From assembly GCA_944324265.1 (NCBI GenBank), contig CALUVS010000021.1, positions 1 through 40,922 on the forward strand: a DNA stretch of 40,922 nt, read 5' to 3'. Source of the stretch: an uncultured Traorella sp. (GTDB taxonomy: Bacteria; Bacillota_I; Bacilli_A; Erysipelotrichales; Erysipelotrichaceae). Below the pieces are notes generated by a model. The model had not been told where the DNA came from, did no database searches, and worked only from the letters and a program-made list of their open reading frames with translations. Shown piece by piece: positions 26,436 to 36,211 of this stretch (position 1 is the first letter of the stretch; the number at the start of each line of letters is the position of its first letter). The translations under genes were made by a program, and so were the position numbers.

Positions 26436-29400
26436 TTATACCTCACTCATCGCTACAGCTGAAAAGCTCAATGTTTCCAATACCTTCAAGATCGCATCAG
26501 CCGTATCCAAAGAAGTCAGACAAGAAATACCGTTTTCTGCAGAATAACGGCGGATCAAGAAGCCATCCAAAGTCGTATTTTTATCTGTAGACATTGTATT
26601 GATGACATAGTTGACTTTTCCTTTGATGATCAGATCCAATACATTGAATTCTTCCGCATTCACACGAGCTACCTCTTCTACCGGAATACCGTTTTCTCTT
26701 AAGAATCGGCAAGTACCGCTGGTTGCATAAATGCCATATCCGATATTATCAAAGCGTTTCGCCAAAGATAATACCTCTTGTTTGTCTTTATCCGCAATTG
26801 TCATCAAGACAGAACCATGAGTCGGTACTTTGACACCGCTGGCAATCAATGCTTTATATAAAGCTTTTTCCAATGTCGCATCTTTGCCCATGGCTTCCCC
26901 GGTAGATTTCATTTCTGGCCCTAAGGTTGTATCGACACTTCTCAATTTAGCGAATGAGAAGACTGGAGCTTTGACATAGACATTATTTTTCTCTGGATAA
27001 TATCCTTCTTCATAGCCTTGTTCCTTCAAGCTTTGGCCCATGACACAGTGAGTCGCAATATCGGCCATAGAAATACCTGTAATCTTTGATAAGAACGGAA
27101 TCGTTCTGGAGCTTCTTGGATTTACTTCCAAAACATAAACTGTTTCATTTCTGTCTACAATGAACTGAATGTTGAATAAACCGATGAATTCAAACCCTTT
27201 GCCGATACGCTTTGTATAATCAATGATCGTATCTTTGACTTTCTGGCTCAATGTCTGTGAAGGATATACAGAGATAGAGTCACCGGAGTGAATCCCTGCA
27301 CGTTCAATATGTTCCATGATACCTGGAATAAAGACTTCTTTTCCGTCACAGATTGCATCGATTTCCACTTCTTTTCCGACGATGTATTTATCGACCAGAA
27401 TCGGCGCGTCATGTGAAATTTCTTTCATAGCATTGGCCATATATTTTCTTAAATCTTCATCGCTGTGTACAATTTCCATTGCACGGCCGCCCAATACATA
27501 GCTAGGACGAACCAATACCGGATATTCAATGCGGTTGGCGATATCCAAAGCTTCTTCTACAGTCAATGCAGTTTCTCCTTTTGGCTGAGGAATGTTCAAT
27601 TGGTGAAGCATTGCTTCAAATTCATAGCGGTCTTCAGCCAAATCAATGCTCTTCAGACTTGTACCTAAAATCTTGACACCATGTTCTACCAAGGAATCAG
27701 CTAAGTTGATAGCGGTCTGTCCGCCGAACTGTACAATGACACCCAATGGTTTTTCCAAATCAATGATGTGCATGACATCTTCTGTTGTCAATGGTTCAAA
27801 ATACAATTTATCTGAAATAGAGAAATCGGTAGAGACTGTTTCTGGGTTGTTGTTGATAACGATAGCTTCATAGCCGGCATTTCTTAAGGTCATGACGCAG
27901 TGAACTGTAGCATAGTCAAATTCTACCCCCTGACCGATACGAATTGGTCCGGAACCTAATACGATAACTTTTGGTTTATCAGAAACAATGCTTTCATTTT
28001 CATGCAGGTAAGTAGAATAGAAATATGGTGTGCTGCTTTCAAATTCTGCGGCACAAGTATCCACCATCTTATATACCGGAATAATGCCGTTGGCTTTGCG
28101 CAGATCATAGACTTCTTTGGCACTCATCTGCCAATTTCTGGCAATGTAGCTGTCCGCAAATCCAAATTTTTTCAGTTTCTTTAATGTTGTTAGATTCTTT
28201 GGATTTTCTTTCATTTCCTTTTCCAAAGCAACAATGTGAGCTAATTTATCGATAAAGAAGCGATCAATTTTAGTAAAATCATAGATTTTTTGAGAATCTA
28301 CTCCTTTTCTCAATAATTTCATGATGGCATAAATTCTTTCATCATCACGCTGTTTTACTTTCTGCCACAATTCTTCTTCACTTTCAGGAAGATCCTTGAT
28401 TTCCAAGTGATCAACTTTCATTTCAATGGAACGAATCGCCTTCAATAAGCTTTCTTCGAAGTTTCTTCCTAAAGCCATGACTTCCCCGGTAGCTTTCATC
28501 TGTGTACCTAAACGGCGGTCAGCACTTGGGAATTTATCAAATGGGAAACGAGGCAATTTTGTTACGATATAGTCAATAGTTGGTTCAAAACAAGCATAGC
28601 TGGATTTTGTTACCGGATTGATAATTTCATCCAATGTCAGTCCGACAGCTGTTTTTGCCGCTAATTTGGCAATTGGATAACCGGTGGCCTTGCTGGCCAA
28701 AGCACTGGATCGAGAAACACGCGGATTTACTTCAATGACATAGTATTTGAAGCTGTTTGGATCCAATGCTAACTGTACGTTGCATCCTCCGCAGATCTTC
28801 AAAGCACGAATGATCTTCAAAGCAGAGTTTCTCAGCATCTGGTGTTCACGGTTGCTTAAGGTCTGTGTCGGTGCCACAACGATTGAATCCCCTGTGTGAA
28901 TTCCTACTGGGTCAACGTTTTCCATGTTGCAGACCACAATAGCATTATCCTTATTGTCACGCATTACTTCATATTCGATTTCTTTGAATCCGGCAATGCT
29001 CTTTTCAATCAAGCATTGATTGACTGGAGATAATTTCAGACCATTTTTCGTGATATCACGCAATTCTTCTTCATTTCTGGCAAATCCGCCGCCGGTTCCC
29101 CCTAAAGTAAAGGCTGGACGCACAACCACTGGATATCCGATTTCTTCTGCATAAACCACTGCTTCTTCAACTGTGTAAACAATTGTAGAATCAGGAATAG
29201 GTTCACCGATCTCCATCATCAATTCTTTGAATTTTTCACGGTCTTCTGCTTTTTCAATAGCATCTAATTCTGTCCCTAAAACTTCAACACCATTGGCTTC
29301 CAAAATCCCGGCATTCGCCAATTCCACTACTAAGTTCAGCCCTGTTTGTCCTCCTAAGGTACCTAAGATTGCATCAGGTTTTTCTTTGTGAATAACACGT

Positions 29401-29624
29401 GCCGCAAATTCCAATGTCAATGGTTCAATATATACTTTATCCGCAACAGCTGTATCTGTCATGATTGTTGCCGGATTAGAGTTGATCAATACAACTTCAT
29501 AGCCTTCTTCGCGCAATGACTGGCAGGCTTGAGTTCCGGCATAGTCAAATTCAGCGGCCTGACCGATCACGATAGGTCCTGAACCGATGACCATAATCTT
29601 CTTGATATCTTGTCTTCTTGGCAT
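26436..29624 (-). CDS. carB: Carbamoyl-phosphate synthase, large subunit
   Basis: This 1062-residue synthetase makes carbamoyl phosphate from ammonia, bicarbonate and two ATP. Both homologous halves are intact. The first has [31 protein letters not shown] and [20 protein letters not shown]. The second has [31 protein letters not shown] and [20 protein letters not shown]-terminal allosteric domain completes it, and length is normal for Bacillota. It starts 2 bp after carA. Because CarA has lost its glutaminase triad, this subunit is the site where free ammonia would have to enter. Confidence 0.97.
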   Translation of the reverse strand: MPRRQDIKKIMVIGSGPIVIGQAAEFDYAGTQACQSLREEGYEVVLINSNPATIMTDTAVADKVYIEPLTLEFAARVIHKEKPDAILGTLGGQTGLNLVVELANAGILEANGVEVLGTELDAIEKAEDREKFKELMMEIGEPIPDSTIVYTVEEAVVYAEEIGYPVVVRPAFTLGGTGGGFARNEEELRDITKNGLKLSPVNQCLIEKSIAGFKEIEYEVMRDNKDNAIVVCNMENVDPVGIHTGDSIVVAPTQTLSNREHQMLRNSALKIIRALKICGGCNVQLALDPNSFKYYVIEVNPRVSRSSALASKATGYPIAKLAAKTAVGLTLDEIINPVTKSSYACFEPTIDYIVTKLPRFPFDKFPSADRRLGTQMKATGEVMALGRNFEESLLKAIRSIEMKVDHLEIKDLPESEEELWQKVKQRDDERIYAIMKLLRKGVDSQKIYDFTKIDRFFIDKLAHIVALEKEMKENPKNLTTLKKLKKFGFADSYIARNWQMSAKEVYDLRKANGIIPVYKMVDTCAAEFESSTPYFYSTYLHENESIVSDKPKVIVLGSGPIRIGQGVEFDYATVHCVMTLRNAGYEAIVINNNPETVSTDFSISDKLYFEPLTTEDVMHIIDLEKPLGVIVQFGGQTAINLADSLVEHGVKILGTSLKSIDLAEDRYEFEAMLHQLNIPQPKGETALTVEEALDIANRIEYPVLVRPSYVLGGRAMEIVHSDEDLRKYMANAMKEISHDAPILVDKYIVGKEVEIDAICDGKEVFIPGIMEHIERAGIHSGDSISVYPSQTLSQKVKDTIIDYTKRIGKGFEFIGLFNIQFIVDRNETVYVLEVNPRSSRTIPFLSKITGISMADIATHCVMGQSLKEQGYEEGYYPEKNNVYVKAPVFSFAKLRSVDTTLGPEMKSTGEAMGKDATLEKALYKALIASGVKVPTHGSVLMTIADKDKQEVLSLAKRFDNIGYGIYATSGTCRFLRENGIPVEEVARVNAEEFNVLDLIIKGKVNYVINTMSTDKNTTLDGFLIRRYSAENGISCLTSLDTADAILKVLETLSFSAVAMSEV

Positions 29625-29625
29625 A

Positions 29626-30705
29626 TTATCTTACCTCCTTGTGTGCTTCAATCATTTGATAAAACTGATCATATAAAGGATGAATATGTTCACTGTCAAT
29701 GCTTTGAGGATGATACTGCACCCCAAATACGGCATATGCTTCATGCTTGATTCCCTGGACTGAATTATCATTCAATGCTTTGTGAGTCATGATCAGTCCG
29801 GTTCCCTTCAAGCTTTCTTCTTCGACTGCATAAGAGTGATTCTGAGCTGTAATTTCACTCTGTCCGCTGGCTAAATCAATCACTGGGTGATTGCTTCCGC
29901 GATGACCGAATTTTAATTTATATGTCTTTGCTCCGCAGGCTTTGGCCAGCAATTGATATCCCATGGAAATCCCGAACATCGGTACTTTTCCTATTAATTT
30001 TTTCAATGTTTCGATTGTTTCACTGACATCATCCGGATTGCCAGGTCCATCACTGATCATGATGCCATCTGGACTCAAAGCCAAAATGTCTTCTGCACTT
30101 GTATTGTAAGGAACAACCACAATATCCAGCTGACGCAGATTTAATTCACGGATGATTCCGTTTTTGCTTCCAAGATCAATCAAAACGACTCGATCGGCAT
30201 GATTCGGAATCTGAAAAGGCTTGTTGATGGAAACCTTTGAAACCTGATCCTTAGATAAATCGGTTTGTTTCAATTGTTCAATGATTGCAGCCACATCGGC
30301 TCCTTTATCTGCCATAATAGCTTTCATTGTTCCGTTTTTGCGAATGATCTTTGTCAGTTCTCGTGTATCAATATTACAGATTCCCGGAATGTTTTTTAAG
30401 GTCATGAATTCATTCAAGCTCATTTCGCTGCGCCAGTTGTGCGGAATTTGGCAGTATTCTCCGACAACTAAACCAAATACTGCAGGATCTACGCTTTCGA
30501 AATCATCACGATTGATGCCGTAGTTTCCGATCATCGGATAAGTCATCATCACGATCTGTCCGTAATAGCTGGCATCCGTCAGTATTTCCTGATATCCCAT
30601 CATCCCTGTGTTGAATACCAGTTCACCCATCTGATACGTATCCGCACCAAATCCTTCACCTTCAAATACATGTCCATCTTCTAAAATAAGCAGTCTTTCT
30701 TTCAT
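29626..30705 (-). CDS. carA: Carbamoyl-phosphate synthase small subunit with degenerate glutaminase site
   Basis: This 359-residue small subunit has the CarA N-terminal domain ([13 protein letters not shown], ITGxx-type [15 protein letters not shown]) and a class I glutamine amidotransferase domain from about residue 180. The nucleophile elbow, normally GICLGHQ, reads GISMGYQ: Ser247 replaces the catalytic cysteine and Tyr250 the adjacent histidine. The distal pair, normally HPE, reads HPQ (His332, Gln334). Nucleophile and acid of the triad are thus both lost while fold residues remain ([11 protein letters not shown]). Mammalian CPS I shows the same Cys-to-Ser loss and uses ammonia. Start 30705 has AAGGAG in front and overlaps the pyrC stop by 4 bp. 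Confidence 0.93.
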   Translation of the reverse strand: MKERLLILEDGHVFEGEGFGADTYQMGELVFNTGMMGYQEILTDASYYGQIVMMTYPMIGNYGINRDDFESVDPAVFGLVVGEYCQIPHNWRSEMSLNEFMTLKNIPGICNIDTRELTKIIRKNGTMKAIMADKGADVAAIIEQLKQTDLSKDQVSKVSINKPFQIPNHADRVVLIDLGSKNGIIRELNLRQLDIVVVPYNTSAEDILALSPDGIMISDGPGNPDDVSETIETLKKLIGKVPMFGISMGYQLLAKACGAKTYKLKFGHRGSNHPVIDLASGQSEITAQNHSYAVEEESLKGTGLIMTHKALNDNSVQGIKHEAYAVFGVQYHPQSIDSEHIHPLYDQFYQMIEAHKEVR

Positions 30706-31973
30706 CCGTTGCTTCTCCTTTCCATCACTATTTTTCCATGAACCATTGTCCATGCAATAACTCCTTCAACCTTACGGCCGTCAAACGGCGTATTTTTTCC
30801 TTTTGAAACAAATGCATTTTTATCAATCACACTTGTTTTTTGTTCCAGCGCAAATAAATCTGCTTCATAGCCGACCGCTATTTTGCCGCGATCGTGAAAG
30901 CCGAAGCGTTTGGCCGGATTGGCAGAGATGATATTCTGAAACTGTTCCAGTGTCAAAATACCTGTTTTGACCAATTCTGTGTATACCAGAGGAATGCTTG
31001 TTTCCAAAGAAACAATGCCGAAGGCACTCTGCGCCATTCCCTTACTTTTATCTTCAATGGTATGCGGTGCATGATCATTGGCCAGTATTTCAATCGTTCC
31101 ATCTTTCAGTCCCTCAATCAAAGCCTTCTGATCTTCCGCACTTCTTAAAGGCGGATTCATCTTGTGGTTTTCATTTTCCACATCCATTTCATTGAGCAGC
31201 AGATGATGAGCTGTCACTTCTCCGCTGACATCCGCTCCTTTATTTTTATATTCCCGCAATAATGCTACGCTTTCTTTGGCTGACATGTGGCAGATATGAT
31301 AGCAAGCATGATATTTTTCTGCCAGCTTGAGATCACGCTCAATTTGTTTATATTCACATTCACTGGGAATTCCGACTAGATTTAACTGGGCAGAGCGAAT
31401 GCCTTCATGAATACAGCTGTTGGGTCTGCGGTATCTCATATCTTCTGTATGAGCGGCCAGCAGAACATCTGCCTGAGCGGCCTGCTTCATCGCTTCTTCC
31501 ATCACAGCATCTTCCTGCACTCCCACACCATCATCACTGAAAGCGGTAATGCCGCATTGCTTCAATGCTTCAAAATCAACCAGTTCTTTTCCCTTTTCAT
31601 TTTTAGTAATGCAGCCATAAGGCACAACTTTGACAACGGCTTCTTTTTCAATCAAAGCCAAATACTCTTTCATCGTTGTGACATTGTCCGGAGACGGAAC
31701 TACATTGGGCATGGCCATGACAGTCGTATAGCCGCCATGAGCTGCCGCCAGCGTTCCGGTATGAATCGTTTCCTTCTGTGTATAGCCCGGTTCTCTGAGA
31801 TGCACATGCACATCAATGCCTCCGCTCATCACTAACATCCCGTGCGCATCTAAAATTTCATCTTCTTTTTCAATCTTATCTTCAATTGCTTGGATCAGAC
31901 CTTCTTCAATCCATATATCTTTGATGACTGTCTGATTGTCCTGCAATATAATTCTGGCATTCTTGATGATCAT
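30702..31973 (-). CDS. pyrC: Dihydroorotase, class I
   Basis: This 423-residue zinc amidohydrolase closes carbamoyl aspartate to dihydroorotate. Metal ligands lie in DVHVHLREPG, AHTEDM, ICHMSAKES and NDHAPHTIEDKSKG; the last block also contains the catalytic aspartate. Length and motifs mark the class I type found with PyrB in Bacillota. It overlaps the pyrB stop and the carA start by 4 bp each. Confidence 0.96.
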   Translation of the reverse strand: MIIKNARIILQDNQTVIKDIWIEEGLIQAIEDKIEKEDEILDAHGMLVMSGGIDVHVHLREPGYTQKETIHTGTLAAAHGGYTTVMAMPNVVPSPDNVTTMKEYLALIEKEAVVKVVPYGCITKNEKGKELVDFEALKQCGITAFSDDGVGVQEDAVMEEAMKQAAQADVLLAAHTEDMRYRRPNSCIHEGIRSAQLNLVGIPSECEYKQIERDLKLAEKYHACYHICHMSAKESVALLREYKNKGADVSGEVTAHHLLLNEMDVENENHKMNPPLRSAEDQKALIEGLKDGTIEILANDHAPHTIEDKSKGMAQSAFGIVSLETSIPLVYTELVKTGILTLEQFQNIISANPAKRFGFHDRGKIAVGYEADLFALEQKTSVIDKNAFVSKGKNTPFDGRKVEGVIAWTMVHGKIVMERRSNG

Positions 31974-32866
31974 AGCTCATCCTCAAACTTTTCTTCAAAG
32001 GCATGCTTCAGCATCGCCTTGCGTACCAATACACCATTGCTCATTTGTTTGAAAATGCGGCTTTTTGGATGTTCCACCAAATCTGAGGCAATCTCGACTC
32101 CGCGATTGACCGGTGCCGGATGCATGATGATGGCATGTTTCTGCATACGATTGACACGTTCATGTGTCAATCCATATTTTTCAAGGTATTCTTCTTTGCT
32201 CATAGCCATTGCCTGTGCATGACGTTCATGCTGGATACGCAGAAGCATCACAACATCTGCCCATTCGATGGCTTCATCTAACGGCATTGTCTCATTAGAA
32301 TCCTCCATGAAAAAGTCCGGACCGCTGAACTTCACGATACCGCCCAAACGTGTGATGGCCTCTTTATTGGAATGTGCCACGCGTGAATGACATACATCCC
32401 CGACAATCACAACCTTGATATTTTCAAATGTATGAAATTCTTGATAGATCGTTAATAGATCCAGCAAGCATTGACTTGGATGATTGCCGCATCCATCCCC
32501 TGCATTCAAAATAGGAATCTGAATATTTTCCAGTTCTTTGAAATATTCATCCTGTGTATGACGAATGACTACCGCTTCATAACCGATAGCTTCAAATGTT
32601 TTCACGGTATCATACAAAGATTCGCCTTTCTGCGTAGAACTGCTTTCTGCACTGAAATCTTCAACCTTGCAGCCCAGCTGGTGCTGAGCACTGGCAAAGG
32701 AATAATGCGTACGCGTACTTGGCTCAAAAAAAAGATTCGCAACTAATCGAGGTCGAGATAATTGCCAATCTTTCTGAGAACAGGAAAACGCTTCTGCATC
32801 ATGTAATAATTTCATAATTTCTTCATTTGATAACTGTGACATTGTAAGAATACTGTTTTTATTCAT
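31970..32866 (-). CDS. pyrB: Aspartate carbamoyltransferase catalytic subunit
   Basis: This 298-residue enzyme joins carbamoyl phosphate and aspartate. The carbamoyl-phosphate site is FEPSTRTHYSF; HPSQCLLDLLTI and HPAPVNRG complete the active site. No regulatory subunit gene (pyrI) follows, as is usual in Gram-positives where control is by PyrR. Start 32866 is set by GGAGGAAACT in front of the ATG. The open frame upstream to 32941 runs through the attenuator and is not coding. Confidence 0.96.
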   Translation of the reverse strand: MNKNSILTMSQLSNEEIMKLLHDAEAFSCSQKDWQLSRPRLVANLFFEPSTRTHYSFASAQHQLGCKVEDFSAESSSTQKGESLYDTVKTFEAIGYEAVVIRHTQDEYFKELENIQIPILNAGDGCGNHPSQCLLDLLTIYQEFHTFENIKVVIVGDVCHSRVAHSNKEAITRLGGIVKFSGPDFFMEDSNETMPLDEAIEWADVVMLLRIQHERHAQAMAMSKEEYLEKYGLTHERVNRMQKHAIIMHPAPVNRGVEIASDLVEHPKSRIFKQMSNGVLVRKAMLKHAFEEKFEDEL

Positions 32867-32883
32867 AGTTTCCTCCATTTCAC

Positions 32884-32980
32884 AAAAAAAGGTCCCTGCG
32901 TACGCAAAAAGACCTTTAATCATCACTGTTCTTTCCTTCATAACCTCTCTGGATTACATTAAAGGACCTTTTTTTGTCAC
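32884..32980 (-). promoter_or_regulatory. PyrR-type attenuator upstream of pyrB
   Basis: On the minus strand, AATCCAGAGAGGTT (32942-32955) matches the PyrR-binding loop consensus. CCTTTAAT (32958-32965) can pair with ATTAAAGG (32913-32920) as antiterminator. The terminator stem (32911-32917 with 32888-32894) shares those bases and ends in seven U residues. As in Bacillus, UMP-bound PyrR would hold the binding loop, free the terminator arm and stop transcription before pyrB. The pyrR gene itself is not in the window. Confidence 0.9.
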
Positions 32981-32984
32981 AACA

Positions 32985-33012
32985 ATAATATCATAATTTT
33001 TTGATTTTTCAA
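32985..33012 (-). promoter_or_regulatory. Promoter of the pyrimidine operon
   Basis: TTGAAA (33007-33012) and TATTAT (32985-32990) on the minus strand have a 16-bp spacer and lie just upstream of the attenuator. Confidence 0.55.
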
Positions 33013-33053
33013 CTCTAAATTCATAACTTTATTCATTGTTCATGCTGGCTGTC

Positions 33054-34076
33054 TTATTTTCCGTCAAGTTCTTTCCGACACTGAGCAATTTTTCTTTTAA
33101 CAGAATTTTTCTTATCATTGCTGGCAAAACTAGCTTCAATGGCATATTCTGCCATATTCAGAATATCTTTAACTTCCAGATGCATCTCCTTCAGCACATG
33201 TTCATATTCATCCGCCAATGTAACATGAGATAAAGTCATATTATCGGTATTGATGGTCGTACGGACATGTCTTTCATACAAAGGCTTCAAAGCATGCTTT
33301 GCATAGCTGGGCTGATTTTTGCAGTGAATGTTGCTTGTCGGACACATTTCCAAAGTCACATTGTTTTCCAATACTTTCTCGATGACCTTTTCATCTTCCA
33401 GACAATGACCGCCATGACCGATGCGCTTGGCCCCAAAATCAATGGCACAAGCCACATGCTCTGCCGGTCCGGATTCTCCTGCATGAATCGTAAAAGGAAT
33501 CCCCATATATGCCGCATGCTCAAAGTAAGGACGATAGTTTTCCATCGGAGTCAATCCTTCCGCTCCAGCCAGATCAATGGCCACTACCCCATTATGCAGA
33601 TATTTTTTGGCAATACGGATTGTTTCCATATTAGCTTCATGATTATCTTTGACATCTGCCGCAATCATCATGCACAAAATGATATTGATCTCAATCTGCG
33701 GAAAACGCACCACTGCATCGCGAACCCCGCTGATCACTGCCCGCAAAGCATCTTCCTGAGTCAAAAATTTCTTAGTATGACTTTGCGGTGCAAAACGAAT
33801 TTCCGCATAATCCACTCCTTGCTTTGCCAATCGCTCCACCAAATTCTCACTGCTTATCTTCAGGGCCTTGAAATCCTGCAGTAAAGTAATAGGCAGATCA
33901 AAGCATTGAAGATACTCATGCAGATGAGTAATATCGGCAGGAGCAATCATTCTTTTTTCAAATTGCTCATAGGTTTCATCTTCAATTAAATTTCTTTCTT
34001 TTGCTAATTCATACGATAATTTGGGATCCAATGATCCATCCAAATGCAAATGCAAATCAATTTGTGGCAATTTCAT
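33054..34076 (-). CDS. add: Adenosine deaminase
   Basis: This 340-residue zinc amidohydrolase converts adenosine to inosine for purine salvage. Metal and catalytic motifs are DLHLHLDGSL at the N-terminus, FTIHAGESGPAEHV, RIGHGGHC and TTINTDNMTLS. The start at 34076 is set by AAGGAG and overlaps the galM end by 20 bp, so the two are co-translated. No convincing terminator separates it from the pyr promoter, so some read-through into the attenuator is possible. Confidence 0.94.
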   Translation of the reverse strand: MKLPQIDLHLHLDGSLDPKLSYELAKERNLIEDETYEQFEKRMIAPADITHLHEYLQCFDLPITLLQDFKALKISSENLVERLAKQGVDYAEIRFAPQSHTKKFLTQEDALRAVISGVRDAVVRFPQIEINIILCMMIAADVKDNHEANMETIRIAKKYLHNGVVAIDLAGAEGLTPMENYRPYFEHAAYMGIPFTIHAGESGPAEHVACAIDFGAKRIGHGGHCLEDEKVIEKVLENNVTLEMCPTSNIHCKNQPSYAKHALKPLYERHVRTTINTDNMTLSHVTLADEYEHVLKEMHLEVKDILNMAEYAIEASFASNDKKNSVKRKIAQCRKELDGK

Positions 34077-35094
34077 ATAATTCTCCTTTTGATTCAAGAT
34101 CATGATCAATTTCAAAACACAAAACAGTTTTCTGATAATATATCTCATCTTTCTTTAAAACAGCAGAATAGCCCTCACGATGAATGGCATCCGGAATCTG
34201 CTGGGCTTCAATAGCAATGCCGGCTCTTTTTTCATATCGTTGATTTTGTTTGCCGCTATTATGATCAAAGCCATTCGCCGTATAGATCTGTACTCCATTC
34301 TGCGTTGTCGTCAGTGTCATTTTTCGTTTGGAAACGGGATCCTTCAAGATTACTTTCCCATTTTCATTCAAAATGAAATGATGATCATAGCCATCCTGCT
34401 GATAAAAAGCCATCTGGTCTGCCAAAATTCTGCTTTCCCTAAAATCAAAAGCACTTTGATCCACCGGACATATTTCACCAGCTAAGCCATGTTCATCTGA
34501 ACGTGCATAAAAATCAGCTTCCATCATCAATTCATGATGATCAACGGTCATTTCATCACTTAGATTAAAATACGCATGATTGGTGATATTGCAAAAAGTA
34601 TCCCCATCACTTTGAGCTTGATATTCGATGATCAGATTACGGCCGGATAAACGGTAAGTGACTGTCAATTCAAGTGCATGCGGATATCCTTCTTCCATAT
34701 CTTCAGATCGAACTGTAAGCACTAAATGATCCTGTTCTATTTTCGCATCAAAAAGCTTGCTGTTAAAGCCGTTGATTCCGCCATGAAGATGATGAGGCGG
34801 ACAATTGCAGGCCAAATGATATTCCTGCCCCTCTAGTTCAAAAGTACCGTAAGCAATCCGATTGGCACATCGTCCGATTGTAGCACCGTGATAAGCATTA
34901 TTTTTATCGGCAATATATTCATCTAAAGTATCAAAACCTAAGATCACATCTTTGTTTTGACTTTCTTTCATGAAAATGGCCTGCAATGCAGCTCCATAAT
35001 CCAATACATTCACTTTTAAAAATTCATTTTCCAATGTATAGCAATGGGCTTTTACCAGCTGCCCATCAAATGGTTGTTTTGTTATGTATGTCAT
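34057..35094 (-). CDS. galM: Aldose 1-epimerase (mutarotase)
   Basis: This 345-residue beta-sandwich enzyme interconverts alpha and beta anomers of hexoses such as galactose. GATIGRCANRI, the catalytic histidine in NITNHAYFNLS and the catalytic glutamate in AGIAIEAQQIPDAIH are present. It begins behind AAAGGAG with an extended -10 promoter upstream. No other galactose genes lie nearby; pairing with add may reflect release of sugars during nucleoside breakdown, which is only a guess. Confidence 0.94.
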   Translation of the reverse strand: MTYITKQPFDGQLVKAHCYTLENEFLKVNVLDYGAALQAIFMKESQNKDVILGFDTLDEYIADKNNAYHGATIGRCANRIAYGTFELEGQEYHLACNCPPHHLHGGINGFNSKLFDAKIEQDHLVLTVRSEDMEEGYPHALELTVTYRLSGRNLIIEYQAQSDGDTFCNITNHAYFNLSDEMTVDHHELMMEADFYARSDEHGLAGEICPVDQSAFDFRESRILADQMAFYQQDGYDHHFILNENGKVILKDPVSKRKMTLTTTQNGVQIYTANGFDHNSGKQNQRYEKRAGIAIEAQQIPDAIHREGYSAVLKKDEIYYQKTVLCFEIDHDLESKGELYEIATN

Positions 35095-35112
35095 GCCTTT
35101 CTCCTTTTATTC

Positions 35113-35121
35113 ATTATAGCA
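35113..35121 (-). promoter_or_regulatory. Extended -10 promoter of galM-add
   Basis: TGCTATAAT on the minus strand is a perfect -10 box with a TGn extension, 18 nt before the galM start. It follows the bsh terminator, so galM-add form a separate transcription unit. Confidence 0.65.
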
Positions 35122-35143
35122 TGAATTTCACTGGCGCTGGATA

Positions 35144-35174
35144 CAAAAAACAGCGATGTGCTGTTTGATCGCTG
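35144..35174 (-). terminator. Terminator of bsh
   Basis: A 7-bp stem (35151-35157 with 35168-35174) with a 10-nt loop and six U residues on the minus strand lies about 45 bp after the bsh stop codon. Confidence 0.8.
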
Positions 35175-35217
35175 AATTGAATATCGAAAGAAAAATCACC
35201 ATCACTCTCTTCATAGG

Positions 35218-36192
35218 CTATTGGACATAGCAAAACTGCTGTTCATGAATCAAAGAATAACGAATCATCGATGAACCTTCTAACTCTTCCTTTGCCATCG
35301 AGATTACTGTGATCTGATTATTCCCATAAGTTTTATAGTAATACATTCCTTTCGATAAATTGATGCAGCAGGAATATATCGTTACATCCGGATGACCTTG
35401 AGGAGTAAGAACACTTCCCTTTACCATAGCTACACCATCCAGCATATGAAAAAACTGTGATACATTGGCCTCTTCGTTTTTCTCTGACACTGCATTATTC
35501 AGAAGAAAGGCTGCCTTCACAAAACGAGAAGCACTTGAAAAATCACCCGGCAATCCGATAGCTCCCATGCCCTGAGCATAAGGCTCTAAATTTAATTGTT
35601 CACTGAATTCATTCTGTGCATTTTTGGCTGATAAATGCTGATAATTATTCATATTCCATCGATGATATTCATACGGCGGATTATTCGTTAAGACACCTAT
35701 TTTATCTTCATATATATGCAAACCATCGTTTGTAGATTCCACGATCAGATTTTCATGTTCATCACTGAGCACCCAATGCAGAGGAGCCAGCGGCAGCCTT
35801 TCACTGAATGGCAGATTTACCAAATTCATCTTTGATAAAAGCTTCTTTGCTTCCATAACATCAGCACATTGTCCAATAATCCATGGAATCAATTCAAAAG
35901 GAGCAATGTTATCCTTATCTTTCACTGCCTCATGATAAACAGCATTGTCCGGAAAATTCAGTCCTGCCATTGCCAATCCCTTTTCATTGGCAGCTTCATA
36001 ATACAAAGGAACACCCTCCGCAACAGCTGCCATCCCGATAAAAGCATAATGAGAATCAAGTTTTTCTTTCATATGAAAAGACAGCGGCATTTTTTGAGGT
36101 GTAATGACCACTTCTTCCTGATATGAATATTCTAGATCCAAATTTCTTCCAAAATAACTATTGCCGTTTCGGTAAACAAGACTTGTACACAT
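35218..36192 (-). CDS. bsh: Bile salt hydrolase / choloylglycine hydrolase
   Basis: This 324-residue Ntn-hydrolase removes glycine or taurine from conjugated bile acids. Active-site residues are all present: Cys2 as nucleophile (MCTSLVYRNG), Arg and Asp in YFGRNLDLEY, Asn in VLTNNPPYEYHR and Arg in SSASRFVKAAF. Two ATGs lie in frame (36198 and 36192). The second is chosen because Met removal must expose Cys2 and it is properly spaced from AAGGGAAG. No signal peptide, so cytosolic. Penicillin V acylase is the sister family; the internal sequence favours BSH. It follows an unknown gene by 19 bp. Confidence 0.9.
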   Translation of the reverse strand: MCTSLVYRNGNSYFGRNLDLEYSYQEEVVITPQKMPLSFHMKEKLDSHYAFIGMAAVAEGVPLYYEAANEKGLAMAGLNFPDNAVYHEAVKDKDNIAPFELIPWIIGQCADVMEAKKLLSKMNLVNLPFSERLPLAPLHWVLSDEHENLIVESTNDGLHIYEDKIGVLTNNPPYEYHRWNMNNYQHLSAKNAQNEFSEQLNLEPYAQGMGAIGLPGDFSSASRFVKAAFLLNNAVSEKNEEANVSQFFHMLDGVAMVKGSVLTPQGHPDVTIYSCCINLSKGMYYYKTYGNNQITVISMAKEELEGSSMIRYSLIHEQQFCYVQ

Positions 36193-36211
36193 TTTCATCT
36201 TCCCTTCATAC

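Noticed and set aside
32867-32941. N-terminal extension of pyrB or a leader peptide
   Set aside because: The bases form the attenuator hairpin; the residues do not match PyrB and there is no suitable ribosome binding site for a leader peptide.
33267-33884. 205-codon plus-strand frame opposite add
   Set aside because: It is the complement of a well-supported gene and has histidine- and cysteine-rich composition without any recognisable motif.
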